DNA of 17,998 nucleotides from CAYONZ01 sp964405465 (lineage in GTDB: Bacteria > Bdellovibrionota > Bdellovibrionia > Bdellovibrionales > JAMPXM01): assembly GCA_964405465.1 (NCBI GenBank), contig CAYONZ010000064.1, positions 1 through 17,998 of the forward strand. Reading direction: 5' to 3'. Position 1 is the first letter of the stretch, and every line of letters begins with the position of its first letter. Shown piece by piece: positions 7,659-16,037 of the stretch. The notes under the pieces were generated by a model. The model saw only the letters and a list, made by a program, of their open reading frames with translations, was not told where the DNA came from and searched no databases. The position numbers were made by a program, and so were the translations under genes.

Positions 7659-10637
7659 ATGTCTCACTCCAAAAAAAATCGAATTCTTCTCGCCTTCACA
7701 AGCCTCGCGGTCTGTGGAGTTATACTCGCTTTTCAGAACTGTTCGAATAAAGTGCAGTTTCAGGTTTCAGACCAAAACAGTTCAATCTCTGGCGGCGGCG
7801 GTGGAAACCAGGAAGACGAAACAGTTTCGGTATTGACAGCCTTCGTTGGTGCGCCCGAAAACCTTCCGCATCTAAAGCTCTTCTTTGTGGTCGACAATTC
7901 ATCGACGATGAAGGCCAACAACATCGCACTTGATCAATCCTTTGCAGAAATGTTCAAAGGTGACACAGGCAGTAGTCTCGGATTATTTGATACTTCGGTT
8001 TATCTTTTTACGACGACGCAGAACCTACAGTCCAATCCGAGTGTGACACCTGACCGAAGCCTGCCAGTGATCGCGCAGTTTCAAAATCGAAATGTTGACG
8101 CTGTTCGCAGTCGGTCCGTATCTGACTTACAAAATACCGAACGCACTCCCACCACTTCTGGGGTTTTGCCTGGTGACTTGCTCGGATTTGAAATCATCAA
8201 AAAGAACAACAATATTGCGCAGACCACTGATTATGATTTTCTTCCTGTGCCTGTGCTCGGATTTTTGAATGATCTCTCTGGCAAAACACTGGTTTTACCT
8301 GAGATACACAAAGCTGCGCGCGGTTCAGTCGAAGACCTCGCAACAGAGTTTTCCAAACGTCTCGCGGTAATCAATCCGGCTTCTTACAACACTGATGTGG
8401 TTTTTGAATCGATCGACAAAGAAAAGGTCGCACGCCAAGTCGGCGCCGAAAGTGGGCTCTGTAGTGTCGCCAGAATACTTCGCGATAAAGATCGCTTTCT
8501 TGCTTCAGGAGACCAGGCCGCATTTATTGTGGTATCAGATGAAGACGATGCCTTCGCCAACGGTCAGAACTGTATTCGTTCGTTTGCAACTTCCGTTCTT
8601 CCAAATCAACCACTACGTGGGACTTGCCAGGCACAGGAGTCCAATTTTTCATTCACTCATAAGAGAACAAAGATCGATTACGACTACACAGTCAGTAAAA
8701 TTGATTCAACTAGCGAGCAATGGAGCCTCTCGTACTTTAAAACCTCGCTCGGCTCTAGCGCGAGTTGCACAGCCAATGCCTTTTCACAATTCAAAGTCAG
8801 CTACCAGCTGAACCCGTTACGAACTAAAATCACCTACCGAGAAAAATTAGTGGCCGATGGCATCACGACATTTGGTAATACCATCACTGATTTCGCCAAC
8901 AACGTCGACCTTTCGGCAAAATGTGATCAAGCGGGGCTCGCAGGATATCTGAGCAAATCAGCCGATTTCACTGGCGCCAACAAACCTGTTTGCGTATTTG
9001 AATCGCCAAGCATTGGCGCAGTCAATATGAGTGCCTTTCCGACGGCAACCCAGAAATTCAACTATTCAAGTGTCAGTGCAAAACCCACTGTGGCTTCAGT
9101 CTGCTCGAGCGAGGTTTTGGGACTGCTCAGTGCATCGCTACCTGATGTTGCGAGTGGAAATCGCACGATTGCCAACTGCAGTGTTACCAGTATTTTTGAA
9201 ACAAGCCAGACCGCAAATCTTTCAATGAGTAGCAATGGTTCAAGCGCCGATTGCGATGCGCTAGTAAACACTTACTGTTTAGATGCCTCACGTGCCTGTG
9301 CTAAAGACGGAAGCCAAAAAATATTCAAAGCAGCAGTCAGTCCAACCAAAGACTCCCGAGCCACATCTCGCACATTTGCAAAATCGCCCGTCAGCTGCGA
9401 AGCCAACTGCGACTCTATGCTCTGCGGATCATTTACAGGAACAATCAAGCAGTATGTGGCTTCAAAAGATGGCGTAAACGAAAGCCAGATATCAGACTGC
9501 TCCGTTAGCCAGCTTGCAGACGCTCCAAAAACTTTGACCGATCGCAATTCAGTCACTTGTGATAGCGCATGTTCAGACACTGCTGATATCTGCCCTTCAA
9601 CAAAAAACCAAACGGTGCGTAATTTCTTAAGTCAATCACGAGTGCTGAAGTCTTGTAGTTCGACTCAAGTGAACCTTTCATCAGTTGCAACTAAGCCTTC
9701 CATGACTGTGAACGAACAGCTTTCATGTGACCAAGCCTGCAATAGCACCAAGTTTTTGTGTGCGAAAGATACCACTGGCGCCGATGTAAAAACCTTTCTC
9801 GCTAGCAATAAAAAGATTCGCCTCACCTCGTGTACTTCGACGGCGCTTGCTGACCAAACTGTCACCGTTAAAAAAACAGGGGAAAGTATTTTACATTGCA
9901 ACAGCAGTTGCTCGAGCACAAATTCTTTGTGTCCAACGCGACTGTCATCTGTTGAAGATTACCTGATTTCTAGCGAGAGTACATTGGCGGCAAAAGAGAT
10001 CGTCAGCTGTGCGGTGAGCAACTCTCTCGGAGCGGCTCGCTCAGTGAGCTCGACCTCCGCTAATACAAACAATATTTGTTTGTCTGGCGAACAATTCACC
10101 AGTGGCTCCAGTGCAGCACCCGATTCAGAGCCAACAGTTGACTTTGTCAGTGGCAATGCTTCGAAAACGCAAGCAAATGATCTTGTCAGCTTTATCGACC
10201 AACGTACGACCGACATCTTCGGAGAAAACCGGCCCTTCTTTTCGGCCTTCGTTGTGCGTGACGAATCCGAGAGAAACGCGACTCAAAACCAATCTGTTGG
10301 TACACAATACATTAAGCTTGCCAGCAAATTTGGAAGCACAGGTTCGGTCAATGCGGTCAGCAGTGGCAACTATGCTCCTGCCCTTAAAGACCTAAGTCGA
10401 GTGATCAACGAGCGCATGAGTCGAACCATCGTGTTTCCAATGCCCCCAGAAGCAAAGATGGTGCGCATCACCCGCGTTTGGATTAAATTCAAAGGAGCCA
10501 CGGACTATCGTGAATTAACAGTGAACGAATTCGTCGCCCATGAAAACAGTGTTTCGATTGTTCCGGGTATTCAATTGAACATTTCCGACGAAGTCAAAGC
10601 CGAGATTCACGCCACGGGCTTGCCAGTGCCACTGTGA
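7659..10637 (+). CDS. large surface lipoprotein with a vWA-like domain split by cysteine-rich tandem repeats
   Basis: A 992-residue protein; GGGAGG (7645-7650) precedes ATG 7659. A short N-terminal hydrophobic segment ends in LAFQNCS, which I read as a lipobox variant with Cys28 lipidated, followed by a Ser/Gly linker. Residues 72-300 resemble the first part of a von Willebrand A domain: KLFFVVDNSSTM with MIDAS-like D79-x-S81-x-T83, and a later strand AAFIVVSDEDD (287-297). The expected closing part (FFSAFVVRDE, then GSTGSVNAVSSGNYAPALKDL) appears only after residue 860. Between them lie a polar segment and seven repeats of 48-60 residues framed by Cys422, 482, 532, 580, 634, 690, 747 and 807. 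From the third repeat the core is C-x3-C-x(5-6)-C followed by a hydrophobic FL-S helix and a further SC(S/T)-S. A vWA role in binding a ligand or partner at the outer surface is inference. Confidence 0.85.
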   Translation: MSHSKKNRILLAFTSLAVCGVILAFQNCSNKVQFQVSDQNSSISGGGGGNQEDETVSVLTAFVGAPENLPHLKLFFVVDNSSTMKANNIALDQSFAEMFKGDTGSSLGLFDTSVYLFTTTQNLQSNPSVTPDRSLPVIAQFQNRNVDAVRSRSVSDLQNTERTPTTSGVLPGDLLGFEIIKKNNNIAQTTDYDFLPVPVLGFLNDLSGKTLVLPEIHKAARGSVEDLATEFSKRLAVINPASYNTDVVFESIDKEKVARQVGAESGLCSVARILRDKDRFLASGDQAAFIVVSDEDDAFANGQNCIRSFATSVLPNQPLRGTCQAQESNFSFTHKRTKIDYDYTVSKIDSTSEQWSLSYFKTSLGSSASCTANAFSQFKVSYQLNPLRTKITYREKLVADGITTFGNTITDFANNVDLSAKCDQAGLAGYLSKSADFTGANKPVCVFESPSIGAVNMSAFPTATQKFNYSSVSAKPTVASVCSSEVLGLLSASLPDVASGNRTIANCSVTSIFETSQTANLSMSSNGSSADCDALVNTYCLDASRACAKDGSQKIFKAAVSPTKDSRATSRTFAKSPVSCEANCDSMLCGSFTGTIKQYVASKDGVNESQISDCSVSQLADAPKTLTDRNSVTCDSACSDTADICPSTKNQTVRNFLSQSRVLKSCSSTQVNLSSVATKPSMTVNEQLSCDQACNSTKFLCAKDTTGADVKTFLASNKKIRLTSCTSTALADQTVTVKKTGESILHCNSSCSSTNSLCPTRLSSVEDYLISSESTLAAKEIVSCAVSNSLGAARSVSSTSANTNNICLSGEQFTSGSSAAPDSEPTVDFVSGNASKTQANDLVSFIDQRTTDIFGENRPFFSAFVVRDESERNATQNQSVGTQYIKLASKFGSTGSVNAVSSGNYAPALKDLSRVINERMSRTIVFPMPPEAKMVRITRVWIKFKGATDYRELTVNEFVAHENSVSIVPGIQLNISDEVKAEIHATGLPVPL

Positions 10638-10681
10638 GTGCTGATGAACTCAGGGGACGTCACACCTCTTTGGTGAAATCA

Positions 10682-10750
10682 CAGTTCGATGTCGTAACGG
10701 AAGCGACTCCTGGGACAACCCATTAAACGGGCGACCCGTTAAGCGAACTG
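10682..10750 (+). promoter_or_regulatory. structured leader upstream of pilT
   Basis: The 207-base gap 10638-10844 contains nested inverted repeats: outer CAGTTCG (10682-10688) with CGAACTG (10744-10750), then TAACGG (10695-10700) with CCGTTA (10736-10741), inner TGGG-ACAA-CCCA (10711-10722), and the hairpin AACGGG-CGA-CCCGTT (10726-10740). The second pairing and the last hairpin use overlapping bases and exclude each other. This is the pattern of a switchable leader or small RNA, but I recognise no known riboswitch class. Confidence 0.4.
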
Positions 10751-10844
10751 CCTACGATAGATCGGCCCGGCCCAACGGCGAGATTGCATTCTTCAACCAG
10801 CGCTTTCAAATGCCATCACGAGGCTTTGCTGATAGTCTCTTTGT

Positions 10845-12074
10845 ATGAAACTTGATGAGATTCTCACCCTGGCAGTTCAAAAAGAAGCAAGCGATGTGCA
10901 TTTAAAAGCGGGACTCGTTCCCGTCATTCGTAAGCACGGCAAACTGAGACCATTACAAACAGGCCTGCCGCTCCTCACGGCTGAAGAGCTCGAGCAAATG
11001 GCGCTTTCGATAATGGATGACGAACAACGCAAAACGTTTTTGAAAAACAAAGAAATGGATATGGGATACGGCGTTCCCCGAGTGGGCCGCTTTCGCTTGA
11101 ATATATTCAAACAGCGCGGAAGCACACGAATGGTCATTCGTAATATCCCAGTGAACGTGCCGACGCTCGAGCAACTCAATCTGCCTCCTGTGATTGAGAA
11201 ATTGGCTGACAACGAGCGCGGACTCGTCTTAGTCACCGGAGTCACGGGCTCAGGTAAATCATCGACCTTGGCGGCAATTATCAATTGGATCAATTCGAAT
11301 AAAAATAAGCACATTTTAACCATCGAGGATCCCATTGAATTCTTAATTGCGGATCGTAAGAGCATCGTTTCTCAACGGGAGCTTGGGCTTGACACGATGT
11401 CATTCACCACTGCCCTTCGCGCGGCACTCAGGCAAGATCCCGATGTTATTTTAATTGGCGAAATGCGTGACCGCGAGACAATCGACATAGCGTTGGTTGC
11501 GGCAGAGACCGGACACTTGGTGCTCTCGACCTTACACACCCTTGATGCGCAGGAGTCGATCAATCGAATATTGTCTGCTTATGAGCCCCATCAGCAGATG
11601 CAAATTCGTCTACAATTGGCCTCGGTCCTCAAAGGAATTGTCAGCCAAAGATTGGCACGGAAAAAAGACAAATCCGGATTCGTTCCGGCCGTAGAAGTTC
11701 TCATCAACAATCAACGCTCCAAAGAAATGATTGAAGATCCTCACAAAACAAAAGAACTGCACAATGCGATCGAAGAAGGCCGCGAAATCATCGGCACACA
11801 ATCATTCGATCAAAGTTTGATGGAACTCTTGAAACAGGGTTTGATTGACTACGAAGAAGCTCTGCGTCTTTCTAGCAATCCAGAAGATTTTGCACTACGA
11901 TACTCAGGTATTTCGAGCAGTGCCCGCAATTGGGGCGGCGCCGATGGCGAACACCCACAAAACGGACACGATGACGATTGGAGCGAAGCGAACGAGCATG
12001 GCCTTGAAATCGAAGGCCAGTCGATTGCTGACGATGATGACGAAGAGTATGAAGACGACGACGACAACGAATAG
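10845..12074 (+). CDS. pilT: type IV pilus retraction ATPase PilT
   Basis: PilT is the hexameric cytoplasmic ATPase that disassembles the pilus and powers twitching. The 409-residue protein starts with the usual N-terminal domain (MKLDEILTLAVQKEASDVHLKAG) and has Walker A TGVTGSGKSS (131-140), the Asp box ILTIEDPIEF (157-166), Walker B VILIGEMRD (201-209) and the His box GHLVLSTLHT (223-232). The C-terminal part GTQSFDQSLMELLKQGLIDYEEAL (317-340) is closer to PilU-like paralogues than to the AIRNLIRE form of classical PilT. Residues 368-409 are an extra acidic tail ending in runs of Asp/Glu. No Shine-Dalgarno stands before the ATG. It is first in a pilT-recX-alaS operon; its last codons overlap recX. 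Confidence 0.97.
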   Translation: MKLDEILTLAVQKEASDVHLKAGLVPVIRKHGKLRPLQTGLPLLTAEELEQMALSIMDDEQRKTFLKNKEMDMGYGVPRVGRFRLNIFKQRGSTRMVIRNIPVNVPTLEQLNLPPVIEKLADNERGLVLVTGVTGSGKSSTLAAIINWINSNKNKHILTIEDPIEFLIADRKSIVSQRELGLDTMSFTTALRAALRQDPDVILIGEMRDRETIDIALVAAETGHLVLSTLHTLDAQESINRILSAYEPHQQMQIRLQLASVLKGIVSQRLARKKDKSGFVPAVEVLINNQRSKEMIEDPHKTKELHNAIEEGREIIGTQSFDQSLMELLKQGLIDYEEALRLSSNPEDFALRYSGISSSARNWGGADGEHPQNGHDDDWSEANEHGLEIEGQSIADDDDEEYEDDDDNE

Positions 12075-12495
12075 ATATCGTAAATCAGCGAAAACCAAAG
12101 TGATGGATATTTTGGCGCGTCGTCCACACTCAGAAAAAGAAATTCGCCAAAAAATGCGTTTGTTTTATCGGGCAGCAGAAATAGAGGAAGCCATCCAGTT
12201 TGCAATTGAAAACGGTTGGATGAGCGAGCCTCAAGAGATGTCGAAAAGAATGACTGAAGAGTTGCACCGCAAAAAAAAGGGCATTCGTTACATCAACAAT
12301 TATTTGAAGCAAAAAGGTCTTCCGTCGGTGAATACCGATAGCGACATTGAACTTGAAAAAGCACGTGAGCTCGTTCGCACAAAGCTTGCTAAGTCGGCCC
12401 CCTATAACATAGAAGAAAAGATGAAGATTCAACGATGGCTCACCTATCGTGGCTACGAAGAAGAAACAATCAGGAAAGTGATGCATGAAAAGTAA
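12049..12495 (+). CDS. recX: RecX regulatory protein
   Basis: RecX binds RecA filaments and limits their growth and activity. The protein is built of short three-helix repeats, visible here as VMDILARRPHSEKEIRQKM, then AAEIEEAIQFAIENGW, the KGIRYINNYLKQKG block, and a C-terminal QRWLTYRGYEEETIRKVM. The ATG at 12049 gives 148 residues and a 26-base overlap with pilT; ATGs at 12034 and 12037 are alternatives, and 12103 would cut into the first helix. No good ribosome site is visible for any of them, so coupling to pilT translation is likely. The first codons read ACG repeats (MKTTTTTN) because they share bases with the Asp-rich tail of pilT. Its stop overlaps the alaS start by 11 bases. The open frame continues upstream to 11845 inside pilT, but that part is not RecX-like. 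Confidence 0.88.
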   Translation: MKTTTTTNRYRKSAKTKVMDILARRPHSEKEIRQKMRLFYRAAEIEEAIQFAIENGWMSEPQEMSKRMTEELHRKKKGIRYINNYLKQKGLPSVNTDSDIELEKARELVRTKLAKSAPYNIEEKMKIQRWLTYRGYEEETIRKVMHEK

Positions 12496-15193
12496 AGATA
12501 TCCGCCAGACATTTATCAACTATTTTGCCAAAAACGGCCATGAACCAGTGGCAAGCTCAAGCTTGATTCCCGAAAACGATGCGACACTTTTGTTTGCCAA
12601 TGCGGGAATGAATCAATTCAAAAATCTTTTTCTCGGCCTTGAGCATCGCCCTTACACACGCGCAGTGACTTCACAAAAGTGCGTGCGCGCGGGAGGCAAA
12701 CACAACGATCTAGAAAATGTAGGCCACACAGCTCGCCATCATACTTTTTTTGAAATGCTTGGTAACTTTTCATTTGGTGATTATTTTAAAAAAGAATCCA
12801 TTCATTTCGGCTGGGAACTTCTCACCAAAGAATTGCAAATTCCCAAAGAGCGACTCTATGTCACTGTTTTTGAAACCGACGATGAAGCAGCAGACATCTG
12901 GCATAAACAAGAGGGTGTGCCTCGCGATCGCATTTATCGCTTTGGTGAAAAAGACAACTTTTGGCGTATGGGGGATGTCGGCCCTTGCGGACCATGTTCA
13001 GAAATTTTCTACGATCACGGTCCCGAAGCAGAAGCTGACCCAGCAAAGCCTTCAGTCATGGGTGGTGATGGTGACCGGTATGTTGAAATTTGGAATCATG
13101 TTTTCATGCAATATAACGAAGATGCAACTGGAAGACACTCGCTACCCAAACCATCAGTCGACACAGGTGGAGGGCTAGAGCGCTGGGCTGCTGTTCTACA
13201 GGGTAAACCAAACAACTACGACACCGACTTGTTTCTACCAATCATCCAAACGGCCTGCCAAGTCTCTAAGAAAGATTATGTTTCGGACTTGAAAGTACTC
13301 GCCAAACATCAGGATGTACGTGAGGTCACCTCGGCACTTCGCGTGATCGCCGATCACTCCAGAGCTACGGCATTTTTGATCGCCGATGGAGTCATGCCTT
13401 CAAATGAAGGACGCGGCTACGTTCTTCGTCGAATCATGCGCCGTGCGATTCGCTATGGTCGCAAGCTTTCAGATGATCCTTCACTGTTGATGAAGACTGT
13501 TGCAACTGTGGTCAGTGAAATGCGCGCATTCTACCCAGAACTCGAGCGCCAAGTGAATTTAATCATGACGACGGTTGAAGACGAGGTCACGCGATTTTTG
13601 AGTACGCTTGATCAAGGGACTGAAATTCTACACGGTCATCTCGATAAAATCAGCGGTCGTGGGCAAAAGATGCTCAATGGCGAAATGATTTTCAAACTCT
13701 ATGACACCTATGGATTTCCTGTCGACCTCACTCGCATTATGGCGCAAGAAAAAGGCTTCAGTGTCGACGAGCAAGGATTTCATGATCACATGGAGGCCGC
13801 TCGCTCAAAAGCCAAAGCTTCTTGGAAGGGTAAAGCCATTTCTCAAGATGCAGCTCACCTTGTTGCATTCTCACAAGCAGCTCTAGATAAAGAAGGTGCT
13901 ACAAAATTTGTGGGTTATTCGAGCCTAAAAAACTCGACACATATCGTGGCACTTTCTGATGGGCATAAACTTGTGGATTCACTGAAAGCGGGAGACTCGG
14001 GTGTCATCGCCGTTCGCGAGACTTGTTTTTACGCAGAAGGCGGAGGCCAAGCCGGAGATGCAGGTCATATGACGATCGGTAGGCACGGTTTTGCTGAGGT
14101 TCTCGATTGCACTAAACAAAATGATATTTATTTACATCACGTGCGGATTACCGAAGGCAATGTTAAACCCGGAGATTCTTGCGCTCTTGAGGTTTCCGAA
14201 TCAAAGAGAAGACAGACGGCGAGCAATCATTCGGCGACTCACTTGATGCATGCAGCACTTCGCAAATTATTAGGCACACACGTCACCCAAGCTGGAAGCT
14301 TAGTCGATGCTGAGCGCCTGCGTTTTGACTACACTCACAACAAACCTCTCTCTAGCGATGAAATCGAACAAGTCGAAGAACTTGTAAATCGTGAAATCTC
14401 TTTAGCTGTGCAGGTCTCTGCAACCGAGATGGAGCAAAAGAAAGCTCTTGAAGCGGGCGCAATGGCATTGTTTGGCGAAAAATATGGTGATCGAGTCCGC
14501 GTTGTACAAATGGGTGATTTTTCGACTGAACTCTGCGGTGGTACCCACGTTGAAAACACAGCAATGATTCGTGCATTTAAAATCGTGAGCGATGGTGGCG
14601 TCAGTGCAGGTGTTCGTCGAATTGAAGCCCTCACCGGCGATCATGCCATTCGCTACATGCTAAAAAATACGCGTGAGAATCAGTTCGCCAGACAAGTAGT
14701 TGGACTGCAGGAGAACTGGTCGCACTATCTCACCATTCAGTCTTCGTCGATCACCGACTGGATTGAGAGCACCAAAACTACGGTGAAAAATCTTGAACGA
14801 GAAATCAAATCACTAAAAGGTGGTGCGATTGATCTTGAGAAAATTCTTGAAACCGCGCAAGGCTTTTCATCGGCATCAGGACCAGCGAAACTTGTTTGCG
14901 CACATATCGCGGTCGATGACCGAGAAGCTCTCAGTCAGGTGGCTGACAAATTAAAAGATCGTGTGCAAAAAGGTGTCATCCTCATTGTTGGAAATGGGGA
15001 CGGATCCTTCCCAGTTGTCGTGACCGTCACCAAAGATCTCAACCCAGCAATTGCAGCTGGAAAACTATTGGGTGAATTTGCAAAAGAACTTGGCGGTAAA
15101 GGTGGCGGGAGACCAGACTTTGCTCAAGGGGCCGTTCCCACAGTCCAAGGAATCGACAAGGCATTTGCCAGGATATTGGCCCAATTAAAATAG
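12485..15193 (+). CDS. alaS: alanyl-tRNA synthetase
   Basis: AlaRS charges tRNA-Ala and edits mischarged Ser and Gly. The 902-residue protein is full length (E. coli has 876). The class II catalytic core shows LLFANAGMNQFKN (35-47), RHHTFFEMLGNFSFGDYFK (84-102) and motif 3 GGGLERW (228-234). The editing domain carries both zinc-ligand pairs, H582-x3-H586 (NHSATHL) and C684-x3-H688 (CGGTH). The C-terminal DHHA1/C-Ala region ends with GGKGGGRPDFAQGA. AGGAAAG (12470-12476) lies upstream of ATG 12485, inside recX. It is the last gene of the pilT-recX-alaS operon. Several highly conserved motifs are intact, and nothing suggests decay. Confidence 0.99.
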   Translation: MKSKDIRQTFINYFAKNGHEPVASSSLIPENDATLLFANAGMNQFKNLFLGLEHRPYTRAVTSQKCVRAGGKHNDLENVGHTARHHTFFEMLGNFSFGDYFKKESIHFGWELLTKELQIPKERLYVTVFETDDEAADIWHKQEGVPRDRIYRFGEKDNFWRMGDVGPCGPCSEIFYDHGPEAEADPAKPSVMGGDGDRYVEIWNHVFMQYNEDATGRHSLPKPSVDTGGGLERWAAVLQGKPNNYDTDLFLPIIQTACQVSKKDYVSDLKVLAKHQDVREVTSALRVIADHSRATAFLIADGVMPSNEGRGYVLRRIMRRAIRYGRKLSDDPSLLMKTVATVVSEMRAFYPELERQVNLIMTTVEDEVTRFLSTLDQGTEILHGHLDKISGRGQKMLNGEMIFKLYDTYGFPVDLTRIMAQEKGFSVDEQGFHDHMEAARSKAKASWKGKAISQDAAHLVAFSQAALDKEGATKFVGYSSLKNSTHIVALSDGHKLVDSLKAGDSGVIAVRETCFYAEGGGQAGDAGHMTIGRHGFAEVLDCTKQNDIYLHHVRITEGNVKPGDSCALEVSESKRRQTASNHSATHLMHAALRKLLGTHVTQAGSLVDAERLRFDYTHNKPLSSDEIEQVEELVNREISLAVQVSATEMEQKKALEAGAMALFGEKYGDRVRVVQMGDFSTELCGGTHVENTAMIRAFKIVSDGGVSAGVRRIEALTGDHAIRYMLKNTRENQFARQVVGLQENWSHYLTIQSSSITDWIESTKTTVKNLEREIKSLKGGAIDLEKILETAQGFSSASGPAKLVCAHIAVDDREALSQVADKLKDRVQKGVILIVGNGDGSFPVVVTVTKDLNPAIAAGKLLGEFAKELGGKGGGRPDFAQGAVPTVQGIDKAFARILAQLK

Positions 15194-15213
15194 CAGTTAA
15201 AGTAGCAACTGAG

Positions 15214-15235
15214 GGAGCCTCTAAAAAGAGGCTCC
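15214..15235. terminator. stem-loop between convergent alaS and the 15991 gene
   Basis: GGAGCCTCT (15214-15222), loop AAAA, AGAGGCTCC (15227-15235) is a perfect 9-bp hairpin 21 bases after alaS's stop. Its right arm overlaps the end of the minus-strand gene, whose stop is at 15221-15223. Neither strand has a T-run after it, so it may stop transcription poorly by itself and serve mainly as a 3'-end stabiliser. Confidence 0.55.
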
Positions 15236-15991
15236 GAGATAAAAGCGAAGCAATTGCAATGACGTCACCTGGCCAAGTTTGTTCCAAGCATTTTCAACTT
15301 GCTCGCGATCGAAGTCTGAAAGCCCATCAGTGTCGTGATTTTTGTCGACCACTTGCATTGGCATACTAATACCCAGCCAATCACATCCTAAAGTGAAGTT
15401 ATCCCATTGCCACTGATTACCAATTGCGAACGTCGCATTGAGTGATGACACATATCCCAGATCGCGAGAACCAACACTTGAACTCGTCACTAATGATCCC
15501 GTGACTGATCCCGAAGATTCGGTATGAAAATTATTGATCCCGATTTTTCGGTAATCCAACAATCCCTTAGTGTAAAAAGAATTTCCTAAAAAGAATTTAA
15601 GACCACCGCCAAATGAGCGCGTGACCAAATCAAATTTTGATTCAGAGTAAGAGGTGCCGATGGAACTATACACGGTGGATGAAGAACTCTGTAAATTCAG
15701 AGACCCACCCGTTGCCTCAAGCCAGAGAATGAGATCAGAATTTAAATAGTATCCGGCATGCACGCCAGCCGAAGGAACGGGAACGGTGGCAAAACCCGCA
15801 GGCTCAAGCCCCAAATAAAAATTCTTATTCATTCGATTGGCTTCACTCGTGTCGTCAACCACTGTGCGTGGCTTTTTGACAGTCATGACATTTTCTGTCG
15901 TTGCCGCTTGAACAGTTAATGGCGAACTCACAATTAAACTCATCGAAAGTCCCGTTAAACCAAATAAAACAGATTTAATGGCTGATTTCAT
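15221..15991 (-). CDS. putative outer-membrane beta-barrel protein
   Basis: A 256-residue protein with a Sec signal peptide (residues 1-29, core VLFGLTGLSMSLIVSSPLTVQA before ATT). The start ATG at 15989-15991 has AAGGAG eight bases upstream. The mature part is full of short alternating amphipathic strands and Gly/Ser turns (NFYLGLEPAGFATV, GVHAGYYLNSDLILWLEAT, VTRSFGGGLKFFLG, YVSSLNATFAIG). The C-terminus ends in strand LLRFYLGASF with a terminal Phe, the usual BAM-recognition signature. Before the last strands there is a soluble insert, VVDKNHDTDGLSDFDREQVENAWNKLG, whose DTDGLSD resembles a Ca-binding loop. I cannot name the family; OmpW- or porin-like small barrels are alternatives. It is convergent with alaS and has a palindrome 47-60 bases upstream. 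Confidence 0.72.
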   Translation of the reverse strand: MKSAIKSVLFGLTGLSMSLIVSSPLTVQAATTENVMTVKKPRTVVDDTSEANRMNKNFYLGLEPAGFATVPVPSAGVHAGYYLNSDLILWLEATGGSLNLQSSSSTVYSSIGTSYSESKFDLVTRSFGGGLKFFLGNSFYTKGLLDYRKIGINNFHTESSGSVTGSLVTSSSVGSRDLGYVSSLNATFAIGNQWQWDNFTLGCDWLGISMPMQVVDKNHDTDGLSDFDREQVENAWNKLGQVTSLQLLRFYLGASF

Positions 15992-16037
15992 TTTTTAGCT
16001 CCTTAATGATTCCAATAGATTTTCAAGTCAATGGGAA

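Noticed and set aside
10877..11365. 162-codon minus-strand frame opposite pilT
   Set aside because: It is antisense to conserved PilT motifs and its translation has no domain-like character.
11845..12048. Upstream extension of the recX reading frame inside pilT
   Set aside because: It is the shadow of pilT codons and its translation is not RecX-like.
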